From Phaeodactylibacter luteus (GTDB lineage Bacteria > Bacteroidota > Bacteroidia > Chitinophagales > Saprospiraceae), in the NCBI RefSeq assembly GCF_007993045.1, contig NZ_VOOR01000032.1:1-64000 (forward strand): a stretch of DNA of 64,000 nucleotides, written 5' to 3'. The notes under the pieces were generated by a model. It searched no databases, was not told where the DNA came from, and saw only the letters and a list, made by a program, of their open reading frames with translations. The position numbers were made by a program, and so were the translations under genes. Each line of letters begins with the position of its first letter. Positions within the stretch are counted from its first letter, which is position 1. Shown here piece after piece: positions 1 through 7,841 of the stretch.

Positions 1-1181
1 TTATCGATGTATTCATCTAGCTCATTATTAGCCAAGTATGAATACAAACTACTTTGGTTCCGATATAATTTTTCTAAGTTTATATTTGACCTCACTTTAG
101 GAGAAAAGCCCCAGTAATTTAATTCATAGGGTATTCTAAATTTGGCTAACTGAAGTAAATCAACTCCAAATTTGGCTTTAGACACTATCAGCTCTTTACT
201 GTTGTTATTAGTCTTTTTTGCAATATCCTTAACTATATAGTCACCTATTGTACTATAAATTAAATATTTTATTTCGTTTGGTACTCCTAATTTTAAATTG
301 TAACTATCTACTATCATATCGTCAGAATCGTGAGTAATAGGAGGATAATCAAGAGTTTTATACTTTTCAATATTAGTAAGCTTTAGTACACTATCCATTT
401 TATGTGCAGTTTGCTCATCTAACTTACTGAATAATGAAGAAAGAAAAGAATTATCTAAGTAGCTTTCGACATAAACATCCGCACTGTTTTGATGATATGT
501 TCCTTTTATTAAGTAAACTCCTTCATATTCTTTTTTTAGAGAATCTAAATTTAAATCCTTTGGTGATATTTCTAGTGGCTTTATTGGAAGTTTCATTTTT
601 CGAACTTCCATCTCAATATCATTTTGAAAGTTATTAGCAAAAGCTAACGATTCATCATCTAAATTATCTAATTTCATGAGATTGATAACTGCCCATTTAC
701 CTCCTTTGTCTTGATTACTATTTAATACTCTTTGAGGATATTCCTTTTCACTTCTGGTATCAACCATTGCTTTAAGATTTAAGCGGTTGAAAAAGTCAAA
801 CGAAGCTCTTAACAAAAGAGTAGAGAATAAAACAAAAAGAGAAATATAAAAAATATATCTTATTAGATACTTAATATTAACCTCTCCTAAAGTAATCAGC
901 CATTTTTTTCGCTTAAATTTGAAAGGAGGTAAAGATTTAATCTTGTTAAATAGTCCTCTAGCAAAGAGGAATAATATAAACAAAAAGGCTAAAGAAAAAA
1001 TAGTGAACTTCACAATTGCACTTTCAAAACTCTCGAAGCTCCAAGATAATGATTGGTTCAAATAGTTTATGCAAAGTCCAATCAGCCCCAATCCAAAGTA
1101 CTCGTATAATGTTTCCGGTTTAAAAAGCTTAGAAAAAAATTTGGGGAAGTTCATTTCTGATTTTTTGTTATCCATTTTCAT
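1..1181 (-). CDS. Membrane protein of unknown function, truncated by window edge (cassette A)
   Basis: An open frame of about 393 codons starts at the ATG at 1181 and runs off the left end of the window with no stop. I do not recognise the family. The N-terminal 130 residues hold about three hydrophobic segments (roughly residues 28-42, 56-74 and 103-125) separated by a basic stretch rich in Lys/Phe. The remaining visible part is hydrophilic, rich in Asn, Asp, Lys and Leu, and probably forms a soluble domain. The gene is very AT-rich compared with the chromosome at 8-34 kb. Its start lies 62 bases beyond the R' box of the attC-like site at 1243-1434, so it reads as the next cassette gene in a leftward array, in the same direction as the site. 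The matching attC would lie outside the window. The coding call is firm; the function is unknown. Confidence 0.75.
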   Translation of the reverse strand, partial: MKMDNKKSEMNFPKFFSKLFKPETLYEYFGLGLIGLCINYLNQSLSWSFESFESAIVKFTIFSLAFLFILFLFARGLFNKIKSLPPFKFKRKKWLITLGEVNIKYLIRYIFYISLFVLFSTLLLRASFDFFNRLNLKAMVDTRSEKEYPQRVLNSNQDKGGKWAVINLMKLDNLDDESLAFANNFQNDIEMEVRKMKLPIKPLEISPKDLNLDSLKKEYEGVYLIKGTYHQNSADVYVESYLDNSFLSSLFSKLDEQTAHKMDSVLKLTNIEKYKTLDYPPITHDSDDMIVDSYNLKLGVPNEIKYLIYSTIGDYIVKDIAKKTNNNSKELIVSKAKFGVDLLQLAKFRIPYELNYWGFSPKVRSNINLEKLYRNQSSLYSYLANNELDEYID

Positions 1182-1242
1182 GTTTTACCAAATGTACTAT
1201 TCAATTTAACTAGAGATTATAATTTTTCAATATTCAATAATC

Positions 1243-1434
1243 GCGCAGAACGGCCCGGCTACGTGACGTGCCGGACTCTAAATTTACCATTTTCGTTCCG
1301 TTTCAAAAATGCTAGCGCAGGCAGCAAAAGACCAAATTGGCGCAGCTTGGCTTTTGCTGCCTGCGCGGGTTTCTCCATCTCTATTTTCCTCTCGAAGATT
1401 TTTACCGGCATGGCATGTAGCCATTGTTAGGTGC
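1243..1434 (-). other. attC-like recombination site of cassette B
   Basis: The arms GGCTACGTGACGTGCCGG (1257-1274) and CCGGCATGGCATGTAGCC (1405-1422) are inverted repeats matching at 15 of 18 positions. Outside them lie AGAAC (1247-1251, spacer GGCCC) and GTTAGGTGC (1426-1434, spacer ATT). Read leftward, the R'' box is GCACCTAAC (1434 to 1426). It is the exact reverse complement of GTTAGGTGC (2715 to 2707), which begins cassette B, as expected for a cassette and its own attC. The loop holds a perfect 16-bp hairpin (1315-1330 with 1351-1366) that would be the variable terminal structure. Two of the three arm mismatches are G-T wobbles on the plus strand and A-C on the minus strand, so the plus strand, the bottom strand of a leftward array, folds better. 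Confidence 0.7.
1315..1366. repeat. Perfect 16-bp hairpin inside the attC-like site
   Basis: GCGCAGGCAGCAAAAG at 1315-1330 is exactly complementary to 1351-1366, with a 20-base loop. It occupies the centre of the attC-like element, where integron attC sites carry a variable terminal structure. It could also stop transcription between cassettes, although no clear T tract follows it. Confidence 0.7.
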
Positions 1435-1437
1435 ATT

Positions 1438-2655
1438 CTATTTAACTAATTTATCTAATGGTTTTAATATTTCAATTGCTTTAACTAAATAACCTGTTTT
1501 TTCATCTTTGTGATCATATATTTTAATAAACTCTCCTGTCTCTGACAAACCATTTAATATCTCATAAGTATTTGAAATATCATAGCCTTTTTGCCCTAAG
1601 ATATTTGTTGCAAAGTTCTTCAAACCAATATAGGTGATATCATTTTTCTCTGCCCATCTTCTAGTCTTCTCTAATTCTTCGGCTAGCTGACTCAACGTGA
1701 TACTTGTATAATTTTCACTAGTTTGAACTATTCTTTCTTTAATCAGTTCGATTTCGTCTTCATTTATTTTTAAATCACTAATATCGGTACAAGCCTCTCT
1801 CAAAAAATCCACTAACTCACTAATTACTTCTTTTCCCTGAGTAAAATCCTCATCTGAAAATAAATTATTGTGTGCAATCTTATTTCTAATCGCTTTTAAA
1901 AACTCCCATTTCTTTTGAAATTGAATTTCTTCAAATTCAACAAAGTATTTCTTTATATTAGTCCTTAAATCTTTCTTAAAATTATCTAGATCCTCTAATG
2001 TTGTTAAATTGTTGACCTGATTAACAATATCATCTTTAGTTAAATACCCAGCTGACTTTTTATAAATCATGCTACCTAAGTCATCAAAATCAATTAGAAA
2101 TGCTTGATTTTCAATAAGCCTCTCTTCTTTGCCCTCTATTTTAATCTTTTTTGAGAAATCCTTTTCGTTATTCACTCTGAGGTTTACTTTTTTTTCCACA
2201 TCACTGTCTGCCATCATTTTCCACCACTCAGGTCCAAGTTTCGTGGTTGAATATAATACTAGATATTTCCTCAATAAGTTTTCAAGTTCATTCAACTTTG
2301 GATATAGCTCTGATGCTATGAAATGTGATACTTCATCATTTAATATATAGATATAGTCAAACTTTTCTTCTTTTAATGACTTAACTAAATCTAACCTGAA
2401 TTTTTGTAGCGAATCGTATTCGCCTTCTACTATCAAACCATAGCTCGATTTTACAGTTTCCTCATCTGCTTCTATTTTCTTTGCTCTTAATATTAAACCA
2501 TACTCTTCATCTGTGATTGTACCAGCTTGTTCAATTATTCTCGGTTTTTTCCAAAGTTTGCCTAATCCATATAACCTATACAATAAATTTTCAACTGTAT
2601 TGAAGCGCGTTCGATCTCTTGAATCAATGCAATGTAACTCAAATATCATAGACAA
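1438..2655 (-). CDS. HEPN-domain protein, predicted RNase-type toxin or defence protein (cassette B)
   Basis: This protein of 405 residues has no signal peptide. The middle segment (about 113-270) is all-helical and resembles the Swt1/Apea-like HEPN class. It contains a helix with LENLLRKYL near residue 126 and an RNKIAH motif with Arg257 and His262. That motif matches the Rx4-6H signature by which HEPN domains cleave RNA. The N-terminal 110 residues look like a small alpha/beta domain and the C-terminal 100 residues are helical and charged; I recognise neither. HEPN proteins of this kind serve as toxins, abortive-infection effectors or RNA-processing factors. No partner antitoxin lies beside it, but it is the only gene in a cassette bounded by GTTAGGTGC and GCACCTAAC, next to a restriction-modification cassette. 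The start at 2655 lies about 52 bases inside the cassette boundary. The domain call is good; the role is inference. Confidence 0.7.
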   Translation of the reverse strand: MSMIFELHCIDSRDRTRFNTVENLLYRLYGLGKLWKKPRIIEQAGTITDEEYGLILRAKKIEADEETVKSSYGLIVEGEYDSLQKFRLDLVKSLKEEKFDYIYILNDEVSHFIASELYPKLNELENLLRKYLVLYSTTKLGPEWWKMMADSDVEKKVNLRVNNEKDFSKKIKIEGKEERLIENQAFLIDFDDLGSMIYKKSAGYLTKDDIVNQVNNLTTLEDLDNFKKDLRTNIKKYFVEFEEIQFQKKWEFLKAIRNKIAHNNLFSDEDFTQGKEVISELVDFLREACTDISDLKINEDEIELIKERIVQTSENYTSITLSQLAEELEKTRRWAEKNDITYIGLKNFATNILGQKGYDISNTYEILNGLSETGEFIKIYDHKDEKTGYLVKAIEILKPLDKLVK

Positions 2656-2706
2656 TCAGACTTAAAAAGTTATACAACTATGATACGAAGAAGTGTTGAA
2701 ATTGTT

Positions 2707-2841
2707 GCACCTAACGGTCTAGTGTATGAGCAGTAGCGGATTTTATGCACTTACTGTTCAGTTAAGCACAAATATAGTTAAATGTAATGAATTTTGATTT
2801 AGCACTTTCCCCGCTATTGCTTATACACATTGTTACCACAC
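2707..2841 (-). other. attC-like recombination site of cassette C
   Basis: The arms GTGTATGAGCAGTAGCGG (2722-2739) and CCGCTATTGCTTATACAC (2811-2828) pair at 16 of 18 positions, with both exceptions being G-T wobbles on the plus strand. They are flanked by GCACCTAAC (2707-2715, spacer GGTCTA) and GTTACCACAC (2832-2841, spacer ATT). The spacers have the same form as in the site at 1243-1434. Read leftward, the R'' box GTGTGGTAAC is the exact complement of GTTACCACAC (6065 to 6056), where cassette C starts 3.2 kb away. The R' box GTTAGGTGC fits the GTTRRRY consensus and opens cassette B. This is the layout expected of integron cassettes. Confidence 0.72.
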
Positions 2842-2880
2842 GTACTTTTTTTGTCCTGTCTGTGAGTCAGCCTAGGCGAA

Positions 2881-2957
2881 GACATACTCTTTTGCAATTT
2901 TTGGTTTTCGCTTCGGCTGTTGCGAATTGCAAATGTGTATGGCTTTTAGCGTTGGAT
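2881..2957. repeat. Second attC-like or cassette-remnant hairpin
   Basis: The segments 2881-2899 and 2925-2943 are inverted repeats that share the TTTGCAATT and CATAC blocks (15 of 19 positions). They are followed by GTTGGAT at 2951-2957, which fits GTTRRRY. The opposite end of the same cassette (about 5955-6050) also carries a GCGTTGGA box and TTGGTTTTT/AAAAACCAA arms. These may be remnants of an older cassette boundary nested inside cassette C. No matching R'' box was found, so the call is tentative. Confidence 0.4.
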
Positions 2958-3019
2958 TTTATTCAGAGTGTTACTTATAGTCTTTGATTTATAGTCAACA
3001 AATCCTCAACTTTGCATTC

Positions 3020-3256
3020 GTGGAAATAAAATCTAAAATAGGAAATCGTATCAAAGAATTAAGAGAAGTCAAGCAGATGTCTCAAAAGGATTTAGCATAT
3101 GCGTCCGATTTAGATAGAAGCTACATTGCGAGTGTTGAAAATGGTCAAAGAAATATTTCAATTGTCAATATTGAAAAAATCGCTGTTGCACTTGGAGTAT
3201 CACTAAAAGAATTTTTTGGAAATGACAAATTTGATAACGATTCAACAAGCAGTTGA
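3020..3256 (+). CDS. XRE-family controller protein of the restriction-modification cassette
   Basis: This is a small helix-turn-helix protein of the Cro/C1 (HTH_3) type and likely binds an operator in front of itself to time expression of the endonuclease. The pattern IGNRIKELREVKQMSQKDLA, a recognition helix with DLDRSYIASVENG, and then IEKIAVALGVSLKEFF is characteristic of restriction-modification C proteins. I prefer the GTG at 3020, which gives 78 residues beginning VEIKSKIG; an ATG at 2984 would add 12 residues. Its last 41 bases overlap the start of the endonuclease gene in another frame, as is usual for C-R pairs. The stretch between 2842 and 3019 holds the attC-like hairpins and presumably the C promoter. 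The family is clear; the regulatory role follows from context. Confidence 0.85.
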   Translation: MEIKSKIGNRIKELREVKQMSQKDLAYASDLDRSYIASVENGQRNISIVNIEKIAVALGVSLKEFFGNDKFDNDSTSS

Positions 3257-4037
3257 TGGATTTAAAGAACTAATCGAAACTTCAATTATTGAAGGTGGAA
3301 TTAAAGCAAAAGAAGCAATGATTAGGTCTTCTCGACCAATCAACTTTATACACGAAGCTGTTAAAGCTGATTTTATTAGAAAAGGAATATCTCCTGATAG
3401 AATTCATCCTCCACTTGGTGCTTCAAAACCTGAACTAAAGTTAGCTGGATTTATTAAACAAAAGCATCAAGATGTTTGCGTTTCTCCTGAAGGTTATATT
3501 CCCGATTCTGAAATAATGACCGAAGGAATTTTAAGAGAAGCAACTGATTATTATGGCAAAGATTATACAGAACGTACAATTTCTGTAAATATTCGTAGTC
3601 AAATGAGTTCACTTGCTAAAAATTTTGATACGCTTTACGAAAGAACTATTGCAGAAGCACAAAACCTACACGTTAGATGCCCTAAAATGGTATTAGGAGA
3701 AGTCTATATGATTCCTGTGAAAGAATATGATGCCGCAGTTATGGATAATAATGTAGTTCAATTTATTGATAAAGTAGGTGCTGTCGAAAAGTATATAAAG
3801 TCCTTTCAAGCAATTAATGGACGTTTAGATTATACTCGTGAAGATTACAAATACGAAAGAGTTTGTTTATTACTTGTTGATTTTGAACAATCACCGGCTA
3901 AAATTTATAGTACAAATCAAGAATTAATAAATGACGGGCTATTAGACGAAAGTTCTACTGCTAGTATTGATGAATTGTCTTGGGAAACTTTTACTAACAA
4001 TATTTTATCAAACTACGAAACGAGGTTTGGGAGTTGA
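3216..4037 (+). CDS. Putative type II restriction endonuclease
   Basis: This protein of 273 residues has no signal peptide or membrane segment. I do not recognise its exact family. Position identifies it best: it overlaps the C-protein gene by 41 bases at its 5' end and meets the adenine methyltransferase gene tail to tail with a 25-bp overlap, the standard arrangement of a type II system. The segment with PELKLAGFIKQKHQDVCV (near residues 70-90) has acidic and lysine residues that could belong to a PD-(D/E)xK active site, but I cannot align it confidently. Cleavage specificity cannot be read from the sequence. The coding call is strong; the endonuclease function is inferred from neighbours. 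Confidence 0.7.
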   Translation: MEMTNLITIQQAVDGFKELIETSIIEGGIKAKEAMIRSSRPINFIHEAVKADFIRKGISPDRIHPPLGASKPELKLAGFIKQKHQDVCVSPEGYIPDSEIMTEGILREATDYYGKDYTERTISVNIRSQMSSLAKNFDTLYERTIAEAQNLHVRCPKMVLGEVYMIPVKEYDAAVMDNNVVQFIDKVGAVEKYIKSFQAINGRLDYTREDYKYERVCLLLVDFEQSPAKIYSTNQELINDGLLDESSTASIDELSWETFTNNILSNYETRFGS

Positions 4038-5890
4038 ATTTTGACTTGATATTTCTCAATTAAAAATTCGTCAATTTCTAATTTATCATTTAGACTTTTA
4101 AGTGTATTGATTTCTTCTTGTGTGAAAATAGGAATTGTGAATTTTTCAATGAAATTCTTTTGATAACAAGGGAAGCCGCCTTGAATAGAAACACTTGTGT
4201 TACTTACATAATAATCCATTAAAATTGAATTCAAGATTTTCTGAACGACCAAAATATTTTCTTCTTTTGACATTGGGTGAGTAGCATCTTCAAACAGCGA
4301 AACAGTGTTTGAGTTATCTCTGTCAAAATATATCCCATATCCATTAGTGTAATACGCATCTTCTTCTGGAACAAATAAAAATCTTGGATGCTTACTAAAT
4401 GTAGGGTTTAATATTTTTTTTCCAAACCTTGTAATTCCTTGGGTTCTACCCCAAGAATAGAAAGGAGTAAACACTTCTTTTCCTTTCCCACGACTTTCTA
4501 ACTTCTCCTTTTCTGAGAGTAGGTATTCGTAGCATTTAGGATATTTTGAAATGAACTCATCTTCAAGAATTGGTACTGCACTTTTATTATTAGTATGGTA
4601 GGGAGTTATAATTCTTAAAGTATTATTTTCAATGTCTTTCTGTGTTTTAAATTGTGAAATTTTATAAACAGGACGAGTTATTTCCTTTTCAATTTTAAAA
4701 GTACCGTTTTCTGTAGTTTTAGTAAGATAACCATTTTTTTCGTTTGCAGAATCTATAAAAAACACCTCGTCTTTTAATGTTGCAATACCAACAGCTATAT
4801 TAAATAATTGCTTAATAGGTGTTCCAATGGTTTCTATGATTCTAATATTTTCTTGCTCCTGTGTTTTTAATAAACGCCATTTATTTACGTTAAGATTTTT
4901 TAAATAATTTGGAGAACCATTAGCTGAAATTAAGAAGTTTGAACAAGTCTGTTCGTCTTTAATTTTATCAAACAAAATTGATTCATTTTTCTTATTATCA
5001 AGAAAAGTTATAGCTGTGTATGTTTGAGCGTCAAAGACTTTTTTATGTCTAAAATCTACAATTCTTGTAACACATTTATTATGTAAAAAATATTGACGAA
5101 GTGATAATCCTGCCAAAGAAGTGAAATAATTATTTGGTGTGATATAGCCTAACTTTCCGTTTGTAGTCAATAATTTATGTCCTAACTCGAAGAATGCAAA
5201 ATATAGATTAAATGTTCCGTTATCTATACTTTTCCAATTATTAATTAAATAGAGCCTATTATCGTCACTCAAATCTTGAAATTTTACGTAAGGAGGGTTG
5301 CCTACTACTATTTCAAATTTATTATTCCAATTAGCTTTTAAACTATCTTGATTGTAAATATTGAAGTCAGACTCTTCAATGATTTCATTGTTCAATAATC
5401 CAAAAAGTGATAAAATTATTTTTGAGCGTTTCACATTGTAATCCAAAATGTCAGAACCATAAATGTTTTCCTTGATGATTTTCTTAACACTTTTATTAAA
5501 AGTCTTTTGGTAATATTCCACCAATCCAATTAAAAATGCGCCACAACCACAACTAGGGTCTAAACATTTGTCATTGTTTTTTGGAGCTACTTCTTTAATA
5601 ATAAAGTCTACAACGTAAGTAGGTGTAAAAAAAGCACCATTAACTTTTCGGTCATTTTTAGGGATTAAAAGTTCAAGATAATTTTCTAATAGTTTTAAGT
5701 CCTTAATTTCGAGAGTTGAAACAAGTAAATATATTTTTGGGTCAACGCTAAAATCGGCTAAAATGTTTGAAATAATAGGGCTTTTTGAAGTCTCTAAATT
5801 ATTATTATCGATAAAAGCATAAATGAGATGTTTCTCAATGAGGTTTATCTCGTGAGATGTAAGAAGGTCATTTATAATGCTTTTATTCAT
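4013..5890 (-). CDS. N6-adenine DNA methyltransferase, TaqI/Eco57I-like, of the type II R-M system
   Basis: This enzyme of 625 residues should transfer a methyl group from S-adenosylmethionine to adenine in the recognition site and protect the host from the adjacent nuclease. The SAM-binding motif I reads LDPSCGCGAFL (from about residue 110), and the catalytic motif IV is NPPY at about 198-201. A GAFFTPTYVVDFII segment just before motif I is typical of TaqI-class and Eco57I-class enzymes. The C-terminal 300 residues fit a TaqI-like target recognition domain with SKYPKCYEYL and NGYGIYF-type segments. I chose the ATG at 5890. The frame stays open back to 6127, but that part crosses the cassette end and the recombinase gene and is not protein-like. 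No second subunit is visible. The family is certain; the subclass is approximate. Confidence 0.88.
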   Translation of the reverse strand: MNKSIINDLLTSHEINLIEKHLIYAFIDNNNLETSKSPIISNILADFSVDPKIYLLVSTLEIKDLKLLENYLELLIPKNDRKVNGAFFTPTYVVDFIIKEVAPKNNDKCLDPSCGCGAFLIGLVEYYQKTFNKSVKKIIKENIYGSDILDYNVKRSKIILSLFGLLNNEIIEESDFNIYNQDSLKANWNNKFEIVVGNPPYVKFQDLSDDNRLYLINNWKSIDNGTFNLYFAFFELGHKLLTTNGKLGYITPNNYFTSLAGLSLRQYFLHNKCVTRIVDFRHKKVFDAQTYTAITFLDNKKNESILFDKIKDEQTCSNFLISANGSPNYLKNLNVNKWRLLKTQEQENIRIIETIGTPIKQLFNIAVGIATLKDEVFFIDSANEKNGYLTKTTENGTFKIEKEITRPVYKISQFKTQKDIENNTLRIITPYHTNNKSAVPILEDEFISKYPKCYEYLLSEKEKLESRGKGKEVFTPFYSWGRTQGITRFGKKILNPTFSKHPRFLFVPEEDAYYTNGYGIYFDRDNSNTVSLFEDATHPMSKEENILVVQKILNSILMDYYVSNTSVSIQGGFPCYQKNFIEKFTIPIFTQEEINTLKSLNDKLEIDEFLIEKYQVKIQLPNLVS

Positions 5891-6050
5891 TCTGTATTTT
5901 ACTTGTTGACTATAAGCAACAAAATTAGACTTTTTATTTGAACTATCCAAATTGCAGCGTTGGAAAAAGACAAGCTCTTTTGGGTTTTTTAGAATAGGCT
6001 TGTGTTTCGGCAAAAAAACCAAATGTGCTTGGCTGTGCGGTTGGTTTTTC

Positions 6051-6065
6051 AGTATGTGTGGTAAC
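6051..6065 (-). other. Start boundary of cassette C, next to the recombinase gene
   Basis: Read leftward, GTTACCACACATACT (6065 to 6051) repeats 14 of 15 bases of the plus-strand sequence at 2832-2846, giving an inverted repeat that brackets the R-M set. In integron terms this is the G/TT crossover at the 5' end of the first cassette. It lies 15 bases past the stop codon of the recombinase gene at 6081, where an attI-like site would be expected. Confidence 0.65.
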
Positions 6066-6080
6066 TCTTTTATATACGAA

Positions 6081-7841
6081 CTATTGAGAGGATTTGTTGC
6101 TCTTTTCAACCTCCTCATCCCCATCAAACAAACTGTCCAATGGGCTGCGCACCGACATCAACGACCGCTTGCTCACATGCGTGTAAAGCAAAGTCGTCTT
6201 GATGTCCGAATGCCCCAATAGCTCCTGAATCAAACGTACATCTGTACCCGTCTCTAGCAAGTGCGTCGCGTACGAATGCCGCAAAGTATGAAACGTAGCC
6301 TGCTTGTCGATGCCCGCTTTTTCCTTGGCACGGCGGAAGACTGCCTGCAAACTGCGCGGGGAGTAGGGCTCCCCGCCCTGCTGCCCTTCGAATAGCCATT
6401 CCTTAGGCTTGTATTTCTGAATATACTCCGCAAACAGACATATCATCTCCTCGCCCAAATGCACCACACGGTCCTTGCCGCCCTTAGAGTTATTGATGAA
6501 TACCTGAAGGCGATCTAAATCTACATCTTCTGGCTTTAAATAGCAAACCTCGCTCAGCCGTAATCCACTGCTGTAGGCAAAATACACCATCAAACGGTGC
6601 TTCAAATTGTGGAGCTGCTTGAATATCCGCTTCACCTCGCCTTTCGATAATACCTTAGGCAGCCGGTCCTGCTTCCTCGGACGATTAACCGCGTATACCT
6701 TGCGCGGCCGGTTCAGCACCCGCTCATAGTAAAACTTTACCGCGTTGATGTACTGATTCAAGGTGGACAAGGAGATGTCTTCCTTTGCCAACTCATTAAA
6801 GTAACCCTGAATGCTGGCATACTCCAAATTAGGCAATTCCGCTACCCCGAAAACCTCTGCAAACCGCCGGAAAAACGAAGTGTAAGTCTTTACCGTCTGC
6901 CAGCTGTAGCGCATGCCAATCAGAAAATCCGTGTACTCCTTGACCAGCGCTGCCATCGGGCCGTCTAGCTTGTCTAGCAAGTGAGATTGCCGCTCCGGCC
7001 AGCTTTTCCGCTTCAGCGGCACATTGAGCACCTTGCCGCGCACCTCTACCTCCACGCCAATCGCCCGCATCTCTTCAGACAGCCCCTCCAATAACTGCTG
7101 ATTGTTAGGGATCAGCCAGCAACCGTTAGCGCGGGAATAGCGCCTGCCCGATACGCGTTTGATCCTGGCAATCGCCTCGCTCGTGTGATTGGGTATCCAT
7201 ACCCGCAGCCATTCCTGATTGCCCTTCAAGGGCCAAACGGCCATCGTCTTCTGCGACTCCTTAGCATTACGCACTTCCAACAGCTCTGCCAGTTTAGCGT
7301 ATTCTTCCTCGCTCCAATAAGAACAATAAGCCTGCAAATCCTTCAGATTGGCTTCCGAAAATTGGCAAACCCATACCTTATCTTCCTCCTGCCAAAACGA
7401 GCGGACCAATGACTTCATGAATGCTACCCCTTCTTTAGTGTAGCGCATCCGTATCGCGAAACGTCCTCCTATTAGCTCGATAGACTCAATGCCTTTTTGG
7501 CTTGATATGCCGGCCTTATGCGCTTGCTCGCTCCCCGCAGCCGCCGGAGTAATTTGTACGTCCGCCTTATCGGGTTGATCGGGAGTGAACCCGGTGCGGA
7601 ATTCGCCTATAGGAGGTAAAGCCACAAATGGAAATGCCGCCCGAAATACTTGAAGCGCCTGCTCCTCTACCGGAATATGCCAACACCTCATAGTCTCGCT
7701 CCACCTGCGCCCCGGCACCTGCTTGATACGGTCAATATACGCTTGATCATAGGCAAAACTGACCGCCAACCGCTGCGATCCGCGGTGTTCAACGCATTTT
7801 AAGGTGATAGCCGGAGAAGCCGCTGTTTCCACAAAAAACAC
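6081..7841 (-). CDS. IntI/XerC-like tyrosine recombinase with three N-terminal HARP-like repeats
   Basis: This protein of 586 residues has a GTG start at 7841. Residues 290-586 form a complete tyrosine recombinase: a SAM-like core-binding domain (about 297-380), then Arg428, Lys456, His518-Arg521, His544 and the nucleophile Tyr553. The sequence RPRKQDRLPKVLSKGEV and the tail YTHVSKRSLMSVRSPLDSL closely resemble integron integrases, which end in YTHV and VRSPLD. The extra helix domain that marks IntI between the third patch and box II is absent. The first 265 residues hold three related units (about 24-70, 121-170 and 209-260). Each has a hydrophobic strand, a basic IKxVxGRR(W/Y) segment and a W-x-(I/V/C)-x-P/F element, resembling HARP domains. 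The gene points into the attC-like array and ends 15 bases before the first cassette. It probably integrates or shuffles those cassettes. Confidence 0.82.
   Translation of the reverse strand: MFFVETAASPAITLKCVEHRGSQRLAVSFAYDQAYIDRIKQVPGRRWSETMRCWHIPVEEQALQVFRAAFPFVALPPIGEFRTGFTPDQPDKADVQITPAAAGSEQAHKAGISSQKGIESIELIGGRFAIRMRYTKEGVAFMKSLVRSFWQEEDKVWVCQFSEANLKDLQAYCSYWSEEEYAKLAELLEVRNAKESQKTMAVWPLKGNQEWLRVWIPNHTSEAIARIKRVSGRRYSRANGCWLIPNNQQLLEGLSEEMRAIGVEVEVRGKVLNVPLKRKSWPERQSHLLDKLDGPMAALVKEYTDFLIGMRYSWQTVKTYTSFFRRFAEVFGVAELPNLEYASIQGYFNELAKEDISLSTLNQYINAVKFYYERVLNRPRKVYAVNRPRKQDRLPKVLSKGEVKRIFKQLHNLKHRLMVYFAYSSGLRLSEVCYLKPEDVDLDRLQVFINNSKGGKDRVVHLGEEMICLFAEYIQKYKPKEWLFEGQQGGEPYSPRSLQAVFRRAKEKAGIDKQATFHTLRHSYATHLLETGTDVRLIQELLGHSDIKTTLLYTHVSKRSLMSVRSPLDSLFDGDEEVEKSNKSSQ

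Noticed and set aside
1315-1366. CRISPR-like or simple terminator reading of the 16-bp hairpin
   Set aside because: There is only one palindrome with no spacers or T tract. Its central place in an attC-like site explains it better.
5891-6127. Upstream extension of the methyltransferase
   Set aside because: The extra 79 codons cross the cassette boundary and overlap the recombinase gene. The peptide is rich in His, Pro and Lys and not methyltransferase-like. The ATG at 5890 is better.
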